A DNA stretch of 64,000 nucleotides from Actinoplanes campanulatus. Its GTDB lineage: Bacteria; Actinomycetota; Actinomycetes; Mycobacteriales; Micromonosporaceae. The stretch is from the NCBI RefSeq assembly GCF_014647795.1, contig NZ_BMPW01000001.1, forward strand, positions 620,001-684,000, given 5' to 3'. This document shows, in pieces, positions 1 to 9,700 of this stretch (the stretch's first letter is position 1; the number at the start of each line of letters is the position of its first letter). A model generated the notes under the pieces. It had not been told where the DNA came from. It worked only from the letters and a program-made list of their open reading frames with translations, and searched no databases. The translations under genes and the position numbers were made by a program.

Positions 1-461
1 ACGGCGACGCCGGGCACGGTGAGCGCGCCGACGGTCGCCGTGCTTCCCGCGTACACCCTGGGGGTCGTCATCCGCGCACGGACCGTGCCGTCACCGATCA
101 GGGTGACCAGGACGCCGGCCCGGGTGGCCACCGGAAGGCCCTCCGGGCCGGGCGTGGCGAGGCCGCGGTCCAGCAGGTAGCGCACGAAGACGCGCAGGCC
201 GTTGCCGCACATCTCGGCGATCGAGCCGTCGCTGTTGCGGTAGTCCATGAACCACTCGGCCTCGGCGGCGAACCCGGCGGCCTCGGGGTGTTTGGCGCTG
301 CGGACCACCCGGAGCACACCGTCGCCGCCGATCCCCCGGTGGCGGTCGCAGAGCGCCGCGACGAGCTCCGCGGTCAGGTCGAGCTCCCCGAACGGGTCGG
401 GGATGATGACGAAGTCGTTGCCGGTCCCGTGGCCTTTGGTGAAACGCACGCCGACCATCAT
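1..461 (-). CDS. dapF: diaminopimelate epimerase DapF (3' part outside the window)
   Basis: Converts LL- to meso-diaminopimelate for lysine and peptidoglycan synthesis in the cytoplasm. Reading from the ATG at 461, the N-terminus has the family pattern [12 protein letters not shown], then [12 protein letters not shown], then [17 protein letters not shown], which carries the first catalytic cysteine in MCGNG. Only about 153 residues are inside the window; the second catalytic cysteine would lie beyond position 1. The ATG overlaps the miaA stop (ATGA, 461-458), so translation is probably coupled to miaA. A second ATG directly follows at 458, so the start is uncertain by one codon. The miaA-dapF order is typical of actinomycetes. 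Confidence 0.96.
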   Translation of the reverse strand, partial: MMVGVRFTKGHGTGNDFVIIPDPFGELDLTAELVAALCDRHRGIGGDGVLRVVRSAKHPEAAGFAAEAEWFMDYRNSDGSIAEMCGNGLRVFVRYLLDRGLATPGPEGLPVATRAGVLVTLIGDGTVRARMTTPRVYAGSTATVGALTVPGVA

Positions 462-1381
462 CCCGCAAGCGCGATCGCGTCCGCCACGAGCTTCGGATCC
501 GCACCGTCCAGCCAGGTGATCGAGGGGTCACGGCGGAACCAGGACCGCTGTCGGCGGACGAACCGCCGGGTGCCCTGGACGGTGTCCGCCTTCGCCTGCT
601 CCTCGGTCAGCGTGCCGTCGATCTGGGCGAGCGCCTGCTGGTACCCGAGCGCACGGGAGGCGGTCCGGCCCTCCCGGATCCCGGTCAGGCCCCGCACCTC
701 GCCGATCAGCCCGGCCGCCCACATCAGGTCGACCCGCAGCGCGATCCGCTCGTCCAGCGCGGCGGTGTCCCGGTCGACGCCGATCTGCACCGACTCGTAG
801 ACCGGCCGCGGATCGGGCAGGCTCGCGGTGAACGGCAGCCCGGTCAGCTCGATCACCTCCAGGGCGCGGACGATCCGGCGGCCGTTGCTCGGCAGGATCT
901 TGACGGCGGCCGCCGGGTCGAGCCCGGCGAGCCGGGCGTGCAGCGCCGCCGGGCCGGCCGCGGTCAGCTCCTGTTCGAGCCGGGCCCGGATCGCCGGGTC
1001 GGTGCCCGGGAACTCGAAGTCCTCCAGGACCGCCCGGACGTACAGGCCGGAGCCACCGACCAGCAGCGGCACCCGGCCGCGGGCGAGCACCCCGTCGATC
1101 GCGGCGCGGGCCAGCCGCTGGTACTCGGCGACCGCGGCGGGCTCGGTCACGTCCCAGATGTCGAGCAGATGGTGCGGCACGCCCTCGCGCTCGGCCGGGG
1201 TGAGTTTGGCCGTGCCGATGTCCATCCCGCGGTAGAGCTGCATCGAGTCGGCGTTGATCACCTCGCCGTCGAGTTCGTGGGCGAGAGCGATGCTCAGCGC
1301 GGATTTGCCGGCCGCCGTCGGCCCGACGACGGTGACCACCCGCTGACCTGTCCGGAACCGCACCGGCCAACCGTAGGACAC
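458..1381 (-). CDS. miaA: tRNA dimethylallyltransferase MiaA
   Basis: Transfers a dimethylallyl group to N6 of A37 in tRNAs that read UNN codons; MiaB (15316-16803 here) then acts on the product. The 307-residue protein shows the P-loop GPTAAGKS near residues 20-27, then [17 protein letters not shown] and the GGSGLYVRA motif, all diagnostic for MiaA, at the usual family length. The assigned start is a GTG at 1381; a slightly later start cannot be excluded. Its TGA overlaps the dapF start by four bases. The divergent DUF349 gene begins about 160 bp upstream. Confidence 0.96.
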   Translation of the reverse strand: MSYGWPVRFRTGQRVVTVVGPTAAGKSALSIALAHELDGEVINADSMQLYRGMDIGTAKLTPAEREGVPHHLLDIWDVTEPAAVAEYQRLARAAIDGVLARGRVPLLVGGSGLYVRAVLEDFEFPGTDPAIRARLEQELTAAGPAALHARLAGLDPAAAVKILPSNGRRIVRALEVIELTGLPFTASLPDPRPVYESVQIGVDRDTAALDERIALRVDLMWAAGLIGEVRGLTGIREGRTASRALGYQQALAQIDGTLTEEQAKADTVQGTRRFVRRQRSWFRRDPSITWLDGADPKLVADAIALAG

Positions 1382-1543
1382 CGTTGTGTCACGGTCGTCG
1401 GCGGGAGCTTTCCCCTAACCGGGTTGGACCTGTGACAATGCGCGAGAAAGAATGCCGTTGGGAAGTTGGCATTCGAGACTGCGCTATGGCGGTGGCCGAG
1501 GCTCCGGTTGGACCTGCGGCGCCGGGAGAACGAGGATGAGCTC

Positions 1544-2752
1544 ATGAACGACTGGACGGCCTTCGGGCGCGTGGATGCCGACGGCACCGTGTACGTGAAG
1601 ACCGCCGAGGGCGACCGTGTGGTCGGCTCCTGGCAGGCGGGCACCCCCGAGGAGGGGCTCGCGCACTTCGCCCGGCGATTCGCCGACCTGGTCACCGAGG
1701 TCGACCTCGTCGAGGCTCGCCTCAAGTCCGGCGCGGCGGACGCGGCCCACTCGCTCACCAGCGTGAAGCGGCTGCGGACCCAGCTCGACGAGGCCCACGT
1801 GGTGGGTGACATCGACGGTCTGGCGGCCCGCCTGGACCGGCTCGCCACCCTCGCCGAGGAGAAGGCCGGTGAGGCTCGCGCGGCCCGCGAGGTGGCCCGC
1901 ACCGAGGCGGTGGCCCGCAAGACCGCCCTGGTCGAGGAGGCGGAGAAGATCGCCGCCGACGCCACCGGGTGGAAGTCGGCGGGGGATCGGCTCAAGGAGA
2001 TCCTCGACGAGTGGAAGACGATCCGCGGCGTCGACAAGAAGACCGACGGCGAGCTGTGGAAGCGGTTCGCCGCCGCCCGGGACGGCTTCACCCGCCGCCG
2101 GGGCGCCCACTTCGCCACCCTCGACGGCCAGCGCAAGCAGGCGCAGACCGCCAAGGAGGAGCTGGTCACCGAGGCGGAGAGCCTGGCCGAGTCGACCGAG
2201 TGGTCGAACACCGCCAACCGGCTCAAGGAGCTGATGACCGAGTGGAAGTCGGCGCCGCGCGCCGCGAAGGAGGCCGAACAGCGCCTCTGGGAGCGCTTCC
2301 GGGCCGCTCAGGACGCCTTCTTCACCCGGCGCAGCGAGGTCTTCTCCGCCCGTGACGCGGAGTACCAGGGCAACCTGGAGAAGAAGCAGGCGATCCTGGC
2401 CGAGGTCGAGGCCATCGACGTCGACGCCGACCCGCGCGGCGCGCAGAACCGCATGCGGGACGCGCTGGCCGCCTGGCACGAAGCCGGCCGGGTGCCCCGG
2501 GAGGCCGCCGCCTCGCTGGACCGCCGTTGGCGGGCCGCCGAGGACCGGATCCGGGTGGCGATGGACTCGGCGTGGCGCAAGACCAGCCCGCAGGACAACC
2601 CGCTGCTGCGGCAGATGCGCGAGCAGGTCGCCGAGGCCGAGGAGAAGCTGGCCCGCGCCCGTTCCGCCGGCGACAACCGGCGGATCAAGGAGGCCGAGCA
2701 GGCGCTCGCCTCGAAGAAGCAGTTCCTCGCTCTGGCCGAGCAGGCGAACTGA
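1544..2752 (+). CDS. DUF349 domain protein
   Basis: A 402-residue, highly charged, mostly alpha-helical protein. It contains repeated DUF349-type segments with a W...A..LKE...W pattern: GWKSAGDRLKEILDEWK near residue 142, EWSNTANRLKELMTEWK near 219 and a third, weaker copy near 296. The spacing is about 77 residues. No enzyme motif, signal peptide or membrane segment is visible, and the family's function is not established. The ATG at 1544 is preferred because it follows a purine-rich GGGAGAACGAGGATGAG stretch. Upstream in-frame codons from 1466 have no comparable ribosome site. The gene is followed at once by a strong hairpin terminator. Confidence 0.85.
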   Translation: MNDWTAFGRVDADGTVYVKTAEGDRVVGSWQAGTPEEGLAHFARRFADLVTEVDLVEARLKSGAADAAHSLTSVKRLRTQLDEAHVVGDIDGLAARLDRLATLAEEKAGEARAAREVARTEAVARKTALVEEAEKIAADATGWKSAGDRLKEILDEWKTIRGVDKKTDGELWKRFAAARDGFTRRRGAHFATLDGQRKQAQTAKEELVTEAESLAESTEWSNTANRLKELMTEWKSAPRAAKEAEQRLWERFRAAQDAFFTRRSEVFSARDAEYQGNLEKKQAILAEVEAIDVDADPRGAQNRMRDALAAWHEAGRVPREAAASLDRRWRAAEDRIRVAMDSAWRKTSPQDNPLLRQMREQVAEAEEKLARARSAGDNRRIKEAEQALASKKQFLALAEQAN

Positions 2753-2766
2753 TTTCACGCTCGGTG

Positions 2767-2801
2767 ACGGGGGCGACGGACCACTGGTCCGTCGCCCCCG
2801 T
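2767..2801 (+). terminator. intrinsic terminator after the DUF349 gene
   Basis: A perfect inverted repeat with 17-base arms (2767-2783 and 2785-2801) around a single central base. The stem core is GGGGGCGACGGACC, and TTT follows the stem. It lies 14 bases after the DUF349 stop and separates that gene from the SCO2524-family operon. Confidence 0.85.
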
Positions 2802-2962
2802 TTCTCGTGTGGAGGGTCGCGCGATTTTTCCGGCCCGTTGCGCTACTTTGGAGCGTCGTCGAGGTTGGTACCTTGACGAGTGCGACATCATGAGGGAGCC
2901 GGCACCGCCGCGTGCCTTCTCGGTGCGGTCGGCGAGGTCCGCAGAGATGGTGGTGTGCACCA

Positions 2963-4864
2963 GTGAGGATCGAACCGCGACAGCACCTGCTGGAGACGTG
3001 GAAAGCGACCATCCAGAGCTCCTGGCGCGACGGCGCCTGGCGCTGGGGTGGCCGGGACGGATCGAATTCGATCAGTGATGCCGAGCAGTTGCTCTGCATC
3101 CTTCTGCCGGCGACCCAGGTGGGCCCGTTCGGGCTGGACCGGCCGAACGCCACGGCCGACGCCATGCTGGAGGCGCTCCGCCCGCTCGGCGACGAGAAGA
3201 CCATCCCGCTGAACCTGGTGCGGATCGCCACGGAGTATTTCACCCGGTATGTGGACAACGACCGGCCGATCTTCTCCGGTGGCAGCTACTACAAGCCCGA
3301 CGACGGCGCCAAGCTGACCGAGGTCCAGCAGGCCCGCGACATCGTGGACTCGTTCGCCATCTCGGTCACCCTCTCCCTGGCCACCATCGGTTTCGTCCGG
3401 ATCTTCCGGCAGTCGGTCACCCGGATGGGGCTGCGCCGCGAGCTGCGGCAGCTGGAGCGGCTGGCCAGCACCCGGCTCACCGCGGCGATGGTCGGCCTGC
3501 TGCGCAGCTTCTCCACACACGTCTTCGAGGCCGACGACGACCCGGGGCAGATCCTGTTGCAGACCGTCAACAAGGCGGGCCTGCCGTCCAAGACGGTGGT
3601 CAACCAGTTCCGCTCGGTGCTCCAGGAGACCATCGCGTCGTTCAACGAGGTGCTGATCGGGTCGGGCCAGACCGAGGACCTGGAGAGCGCCAACGCCCTG
3701 TTCGAGTGCGGCTGGTCCTGGGGCATCGTCAAGGACGCCCCGGCCGTCCCGCTGGAGTACAAATCGTCCGGCCGGGAGAAGGAGAGCACCGCCGCCGGCG
3801 CCCCGGACGAACCGGCGGAGGAGATCGGCCCGCAGCCCGACGGGGTGGCGGAGAACAAGCCGTATCTCTACTTCACCGTGGTGGCGGTCGACGCCATCGA
3901 GGACCTCTTCTCCGAACGGACCCGCGTGCTGGGCCTGCTCAACGAGGAACAGCAGCGTCTCTCCCGTGCCCTCCAGCTGCGCTGGGATCTGACCCTCACC
4001 TACTGGGCCACGGTCGCCACCTTCGGCGGAGGCCCGGTGTGGCCGCTGGAGGACCCACCCTGGCAGACCACCGACGGGCTGCGCAGCGAGTACTACACCC
4101 TCCTGGTGACCTCGATCGTCGTCAAGGACCTGGTCCGTAAGCGCGGCTCGGACGCCCGCCTGGCCCGGATCGGCTCGGTCCTGTCCGACCTGGCCAACGA
4201 GGCCCGGGTGACCCGCAAGCACCGGCCCGGCGACTCCGGGGTCAAGCTGCACTCCCCCGGCCTCCGGGTCTCCCTGGAGGGCAGCCTCGAGGACTCCCCA
4301 GACGAGAAGGCCAACGCGGTCTGGTTCGTCGGCGAGTTCGCCTCGCTGCTGCTCCAGCGGTGCATCGCGATCGCCGGCCTGCTGAGCGACGTCGAGGAGC
4401 GGGCCGTGCTGCTGCGCCTCGCCGACCGGGTGTGGGACCATCTCGCCCGCCGCCGCCTCACGGAGACCGCCCACCGGAAGTTGTGGGACCAGCCGGCGCT
4501 GGTCTTCGACGATCTGCCGGAGTACGAAAGCCCCTCCTGGTACTACACCGAACGGGTGGTCGCCGGCCTGGTGAGCGCGGCGAACCTGCTGAGCGAGGAG
4601 CCGCTCGTCAACGATCGGCTCGTGGTCCGCGCCTTCGACCTGCTCTACGAAGCCGAGCACCTGTACGACATGGAGCTCATGCGGGGCTCCGCCGATGCCA
4701 GCCTCGAGGTGATGGACGTCTTGACCGAGATCCGGGCCAAACTCGAGCGGGCCCGTGCGATCGCCCGTACCCGGCCGGGCGCCGCCTCCGCGCTGGTGAA
4801 CTGGGTCCTGATGGAACTCGACGGCCTCGAGGCGGTCCGGCACAGCGAGAGCACGGCGATCTGA
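2963..4864 (+). CDS. SCO2524-family protein, function unknown
   Basis: A large (633-residue) protein of the actinobacterial family named after S. coelicolor SCO2524. I recognise it by its overall sequence and its place directly before SCO2523- and SCO2522-like genes. It is mostly helical and soluble-looking. No catalytic motif, signal peptide or clear membrane helix is visible. An acidic, Ala/Pro-rich low-complexity linker lies near residues 270-295. The GTG at 2963 is chosen because similarity-like sequence (RIEPRQHLLETWK) starts there; the ribosome site is weak. Its TGA overlaps the next ATG by one base (TGATG, 4862-4866), so the two proteins are probably made together. Function is unknown. 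Confidence 0.75.
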   Translation: MRIEPRQHLLETWKATIQSSWRDGAWRWGGRDGSNSISDAEQLLCILLPATQVGPFGLDRPNATADAMLEALRPLGDEKTIPLNLVRIATEYFTRYVDNDRPIFSGGSYYKPDDGAKLTEVQQARDIVDSFAISVTLSLATIGFVRIFRQSVTRMGLRRELRQLERLASTRLTAAMVGLLRSFSTHVFEADDDPGQILLQTVNKAGLPSKTVVNQFRSVLQETIASFNEVLIGSGQTEDLESANALFECGWSWGIVKDAPAVPLEYKSSGREKESTAAGAPDEPAEEIGPQPDGVAENKPYLYFTVVAVDAIEDLFSERTRVLGLLNEEQQRLSRALQLRWDLTLTYWATVATFGGGPVWPLEDPPWQTTDGLRSEYYTLLVTSIVVKDLVRKRGSDARLARIGSVLSDLANEARVTRKHRPGDSGVKLHSPGLRVSLEGSLEDSPDEKANAVWFVGEFASLLLQRCIAIAGLLSDVEERAVLLRLADRVWDHLARRRLTETAHRKLWDQPALVFDDLPEYESPSWYYTERVVAGLVSAANLLSEEPLVNDRLVVRAFDLLYEAEHLYDMELMRGSADASLEVMDVLTEIRAKLERARAIARTRPGAASALVNWVLMELDGLEAVRHSESTAI

Positions 4865-5781
4865 TGTTCGTTTTCGCCGCGTCCGACAAAGGCGGCACCG
4901 GTCGTTCGGTGACCAGCAGCAACCTGCTGTACCGCAGCGCCCTCCAGGGGAACGACGTCTGTTACCTCGACTTCGACTTCGGCTCGCCGACGGCCGGCGC
5001 CATCTTCGGCATCGAGCGCGCGGAGAACGGCACCACCAGCGGTTCCGGCATGCACCGGTTCCTGCTCCAGGAGGTCTACCAACCGGAGCGGATCGACGTC
5101 TGGACCGCCACCGACCGGCGCGGGATCCGGGACGGGCAGGCCAACACCGGCCGTCTGGTCCTGCTGCCCGGCGACGTGGGCGGCGGCGACTTCCCGGACC
5201 GCGCCGACCTGGTGGGCCGGTGCCTCGAGCTGTTCCTGCGGCTCAACGAGGAGTTCAGTCTCTGCATGGTGGACCTGAGCGCCGGCCGCAACCTGGCCGT
5301 CGAGATGGTGCTCAAGGTGACCGCCATGCCGGAGATGCAGAAGATCACCAGTCGCTGGCTGGTGTTCCACCGGTGGACCCGGCAGCACGTGGTGGCGGCG
5401 GGCGGGCTGGTGAACGGTCCACGCGGGCTGCTCACGATCGCCGAGAAGTCCGGGCACGACCGGCAGCAGTTCGCCAACAACCTGCGGTACGTGCGTACCG
5501 CGGTGATCGATCCGGCGCCGTCGACCCAGAGCGGCCTCACCGCGAAACAGGGCATTTGGCTCGATGAGTGCAATAGACGGCTCACTCGATTGGCTGGAGA
5601 GCACCAAGTCGGCAAAAATCTATTACTAGGGTCCGTACCACTCGATCCCATGCTCCAATGGCAAGAACAGTTGATCACTGACAAAGACGTGGTGAGCGGC
5701 GTCGCGAACCAGGAGACCCGGAACGCGTTCGACTTGCTGGCGAGGCGCCTCGTCGACGACTCCTCTTGGGAGACCCTATGA
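4864..5781 (+). CDS. SCO2523-family variant P-loop (ParA/MinD-like) protein
   Basis: A 305-residue protein related to the ParA/MinD/SIMIBI ATPases. The N-terminus MFVFAASDKGGTGRS contains the deviant Walker A pattern KGGxxK[S/T], with signature Lys9 kept, but the second lysine is Arg14. YLDFDFGSPTAG (about residues 37-48) matches the switch/Walker B-like region. No membrane-targeting helix is obvious. The gene overlaps SCO2524 by one base and SCO2522 by four (ATGA, 5778-5781), so it is the middle of a translationally coupled trio. Positions about 5550-5690 are unusually AT-rich for this genome and include a TTA leucine codon at 5623-5625. Whether it binds or hydrolyses nucleotide is unknown. 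Confidence 0.8.
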   Translation: MFVFAASDKGGTGRSVTSSNLLYRSALQGNDVCYLDFDFGSPTAGAIFGIERAENGTTSGSGMHRFLLQEVYQPERIDVWTATDRRGIRDGQANTGRLVLLPGDVGGGDFPDRADLVGRCLELFLRLNEEFSLCMVDLSAGRNLAVEMVLKVTAMPEMQKITSRWLVFHRWTRQHVVAAGGLVNGPRGLLTIAEKSGHDRQQFANNLRYVRTAVIDPAPSTQSGLTAKQGIWLDECNRRLTRLAGEHQVGKNLLLGSVPLDPMLQWQEQLITDKDVVSGVANQETRNAFDLLARRLVDDSSWETL

Positions 5782-6752
5782 CGGTCGCGCTGCACCGCAT
5801 GGATTACCGGGAGCAGGCGACGGAGTATGTCGCCCCCTCCGTCGGCCTGTCGCACGTCTCGCTGGAGCTCGGCCACCTCTACATGGAGGACCTGCAGGCC
5901 CGGGAGGGTGAGAGCAGGCTGGCGGACTACTTCGTAAGTGTGTACCCCTGGGTCAAGGCCATCGAGTCGATGGGCCGCTGGGGCACCACCTCGCCACGGA
6001 TCAGCACCTGCTTTCTGATCGACGACTACTTCAGCCGCCTCGACGAGCCGGGCGTCATCATCAAGAAGGTCGTCGACGCGGCCGCCAAGAGCGGACTGTC
6101 CATCGACTACATCGCCCGTGAGTCGAGCTGTGCCGAGTTCGGCGACACCCGGCTGGCCCAACTGGTGTTCGACCAGATCGTCCCGGAGCCGCTGCGGGGC
6201 GCCAACGGTGGCCGCCCCACCGTCAAGGACAGCGGCTGGCTGTCGAACGGACGGCGCTCCCCCAACACCGCGGCCGCCCCGGCGATGGCCGCCGAGCCGT
6301 GGCAGAGCCCGGAGCAGACGGCGGCGAACCGGCACTCCGTCTTCATGGACGTGGAGATCCGCGACGACGAGCTGTGGTCCTGCTCGTTCCTGGCGTCGGT
6401 GTGGCAGCTGCTCCGGCTCGGCCTGCTCCGGCCGGAGGAGAAGCAGCTCACCAAGCCGGTCCGGGTCAATGGCGACTATCCGAGCGACTGGTCCGACCTG
6501 CCGCCGGTGATCAAGCTGACCGGCACGAAGAACTCGTTCTGCGCGTACCGGAGCTTCTCGATCCTGCCGACCCGGTTCATGGAGATCGAGATGGCGGCGC
6601 GCACCGTCCTGCACCAGGTCCGGGTCGATCCCCTGATCATGGAGGACCTGGAGGCCCGGGCCGCGCCGGAGAGCATCGAGCTGCCGCCGACCATCCTGGA
6701 CCGGATCGACTACGCCTTCATCAACGACTGGACCCCGGCCAGCGGTCGCTGA
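5778..6752 (+). CDS. SCO2522-family protein, function unknown
   Basis: A 324-residue soluble-looking protein, recognised as the SCO2522 family from sequence and from its position after the variant P-loop protein. The N-terminal half includes HVSLELGHLYMEDLQARE and a conserved-looking FLIDDYF. A short Ala/Pro-rich insert sits near residues 155-180. The ATG at 5778 follows GGGAG at 5768-5772 and overlaps the stop of the previous gene. The last 32 bases overlap, tail to tail, the end of the NACHT gene on the other strand. Function is unknown; the tight coupling suggests a complex or shared pathway with the two upstream products. Confidence 0.75.
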   Translation: MTVALHRMDYREQATEYVAPSVGLSHVSLELGHLYMEDLQAREGESRLADYFVSVYPWVKAIESMGRWGTTSPRISTCFLIDDYFSRLDEPGVIIKKVVDAAAKSGLSIDYIARESSCAEFGDTRLAQLVFDQIVPEPLRGANGGRPTVKDSGWLSNGRRSPNTAAAPAMAAEPWQSPEQTAANRHSVFMDVEIRDDELWSCSFLASVWQLLRLGLLRPEEKQLTKPVRVNGDYPSDWSDLPPVIKLTGTKNSFCAYRSFSILPTRFMEIEMAARTVLHQVRVDPLIMEDLEARAAPESIELPPTILDRIDYAFINDWTPASGR

Positions 6753-9700
6753 GCCGCAGCAGCGCGTCGGCCGTGTTGCGGACGGCGAAGTCCTCGTCCT
6801 CGGCACAGTCGATCAGGATGTCGCGGACCTCGTCGAGGTGGGCGATCGGCGCCAGCATCTCCACGGCCGCGCGCCGGGCCTCGTGCGCCTCGGCGGTGCG
6901 GGCGTGGCTCAGCAGCACCCGGCGGACGTCGTCGTCGGTGATCCAGTGCGCCAGCGCCCGGATCAGGACCGGGCGGATCACCGGGTCGGCGCCGGTGAGA
7001 CGGGCCAGCAGGTCGGTCCGGGTCCCGTCCTCGCGCAGCGCCGCGGCGGCACGGGCGGCCGCGGCGACCACCGCCGGGTCGGTGTCCACCCGGACCCGGT
7101 CGCGCAGCACCTCGCCGGCCGCCTTGGCGTCGCCACCGGAACCCAGGATCTCCACGGCCGCCGCGCGGATCTCCGGATTCGGGTCGGCTCCGGCGCGCTC
7201 GGCGATCACGGTCCAGAGATGGCCGGCGTCGGCGCGGTCCAGCACCGCGGCCCGGGCGGCGGCCGCGAAAACCTCACCCACGCTGTCGTTGCTGGTCCGG
7301 TCCAGCAGCAGAGCCGGCAGGTCGATGTCGGGCGGGCAGTCGGCGATCAGCACCCGCAGCGCCTCGAGCCGGATCTCCGGATGGCCGTGGCCGGTCAGCT
7401 CCAGCAGCCGGCGGGCGTCGGCCGGCTCCAGGATCCGGCCGCACAGACCACGCAGCGCCGCGGTCCGCGTCTCGGTGTCGGCGTCGTGCACGGACGCGGT
7501 GATCAGCGCCCGGGTCGCGGTGGGGCCCCGGTCGCCGGCCAGCGACTCGACCGCGGCCCGCCGGACCGACGGTGTCGGATCCTGCCCGGCGACCCGGGCC
7601 AGCACGGCCGCACGGGACGGGGCGGCCGGGAGCGCGGCCAGCCCGCTCACGGCGGCCAGCCGCACGGCCGGCTCGGTGTCCGAGGTCGCCGCCCCGGTGA
7701 GGATCTCCTCGGTCCGCGGATAGGCCCGGTAGGTGGCCCCGAGCACCCGGACGAGAGCCACCCGGAGCACCTCGTCCGGTTCGGCGGCCAGCCGGGCCAC
7801 CAGAGCCTGCCAGGACCGCTCCCCCGGCCGGTTCCCGCGCCCGGCCAGCGCCACGGCCGCCGCGCGGACGACCGCGCCGTCCGGATCGGTCTCGATCCGT
7901 TCGAGCAGCCGCGCCTCCGGGCCGCTGCGGGCCAGCAGGCGCACCGCCGCCCGGCGGACCCCGGCTGCCGGGTCGGTCCGCATCCGCCCCAGCAGCAGCT
8001 CACGAACCGGCCCGTCGCTGCCGGCCCGGGGCAGCAGGATCCCGGCCGCCGCCTCCACCACCTCGGGCGCCGTGTCGTCCCGGCAGGCGTCCACCAGGTC
8101 CTGCGCCACCGCGACGGACAGCTGCCGGGGGCGGGCCAGGACACGCAGCGCGCCCGCCCGGACGGCCGGGTGCGGGTCGCTGCGGCGGCACTCCAGCAGG
8201 ATCTCCTCGATCCCGGGCTCGGCCCGCAGCCGCTCACCGAGGATCTGCACGGCGGAGAGCCGGACCGTGGAGAAGCCGTCCCGCCGTTGTGGGTCCGGTG
8301 AGACCGCCCGGACCAGCACGGCGCGGGCCTCCGGATAGACGGCGGCCAGCGGCGCGAGCGCCTGCACGGACGCGAGCCGGACCACGGCGCGCGCGTCGTC
8401 GGCGGCGCGGACCAGCGGGTCCAGCGCGAGCCGGCCCTCGTCGGCGCGCTCCTGCCGGACCGCCTGGTGGGCCATCTCGCCGAGGCCGGCGACCGCGGCG
8501 CAGACCACCCGTACGTCGTCGGCCTCGCCGATCCGGGCCTTGAAGATCTCGTCGAAGTGGTCGTCGGGCCGGGCCAGGACGGCCGCGATCCGGGCGGCGG
8601 AGGCGGCCGCCGGGTTGCCGACGATCTCCACCCCGGCGGTGCGGTACCAGTCGAGGTAGGCCTCGCGGTCCGGCCAGTTCGGCCCGATCGCCTCGATCGC
8701 CGGGATGAACTCGTCGACCAGCAGGTCCGCGTAGTCGGGGCCGGGCAGGTCCCGGTCCGGGGTGGCGGCGCAGTACTCGATGATCCGGACCACCTCGCGC
8801 AGCGCCAGCTCGGCGGCGTGCCGGGCGTCGGCGATCTGGCGGACCCCGGCCAGGCACTGCACGGCCAGGGCGACGTTCCACGGCGGCTCGGGGCGGGGCG
8901 CCCGGCCGGACGGGCCGGGGTACTCCCACCACTCCGGGTTGACCTCGGTGATCAGCAGCTCGACCAGCTCCGCCGCGAACCCCGCCGACAGCTGGCCGGC
9001 GACCAGGCGCAGGGTCTCCCGCCAGGCCGGGTCGGCCCAGTTCTCCCGGAACACCGCCCGGATCTCGTCGAACCGGGACCCGCCGGGGCTGAACCGTTCG
9101 ATGATCGCCCAGGCGCAGTAGAACTCCTGGAAGGTGCGGTGCACGAAACGGTAGTCGGCCCGGCCGTACCGGCCCAGCACGTAGCTGCGGCGGCGGAGCT
9201 GGTCGATGGCCTGGCGGGCGAACTCGCCGGCCTCCGCCCAGCCGAGGCCGTGCCGCTCCAGGTGCTGGGTGAAGATCCGCCGCAGCTGGTCGCCGCCGAC
9301 ATGGTCGCGGTGCCCCAGGCGCCCGGACATCATGTCGAAGGCGAGGCCGCGCAGCAGCTCGTGTTTGACCTCGGCGTCCAGGCGCTGCGAGCCGGCCGGC
9401 GCGTCCACCATCCGGCTGTCGTCCCAGCTGTCCACCAGGGTGACGGCGACCTGCTCGTACAGCCGCCAGCGTTGTTTCGGCAGCATCCGGTGCCGGCCGA
9501 TCACGGCGAGGATGCTGAGCAGCATCGGGTTGCCGGCCAGCTCGGTGAGCTCCGGCGAGCGCCGGATGGTGCCGATCACCACCTCCCGTCGGACCGTCGC
9601 GTCGGCGCCCGGCGCCTCCGGCAGCGCCTCGAACCAGCGGCGCAGGAACTCGGCGGTCTGCTCCGGCACGAACCGTTGCAGGGTGTGGTGGGCGAAGCCG

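Noticed and set aside
2890-3078. 62-codon plus-strand frame overlapping the SCO2524 start
   Set aside because: No family, no ribosome site, and it overlaps the better-supported gene in another frame.
2888-4843. 651-codon open frame on the minus strand opposite SCO2524
   Set aside because: It mirrors a real gene in a high-GC genome, has a biased Gly/Arg/Pro composition and no family. The plus-strand frame has recognised family sequence and coupled neighbours.
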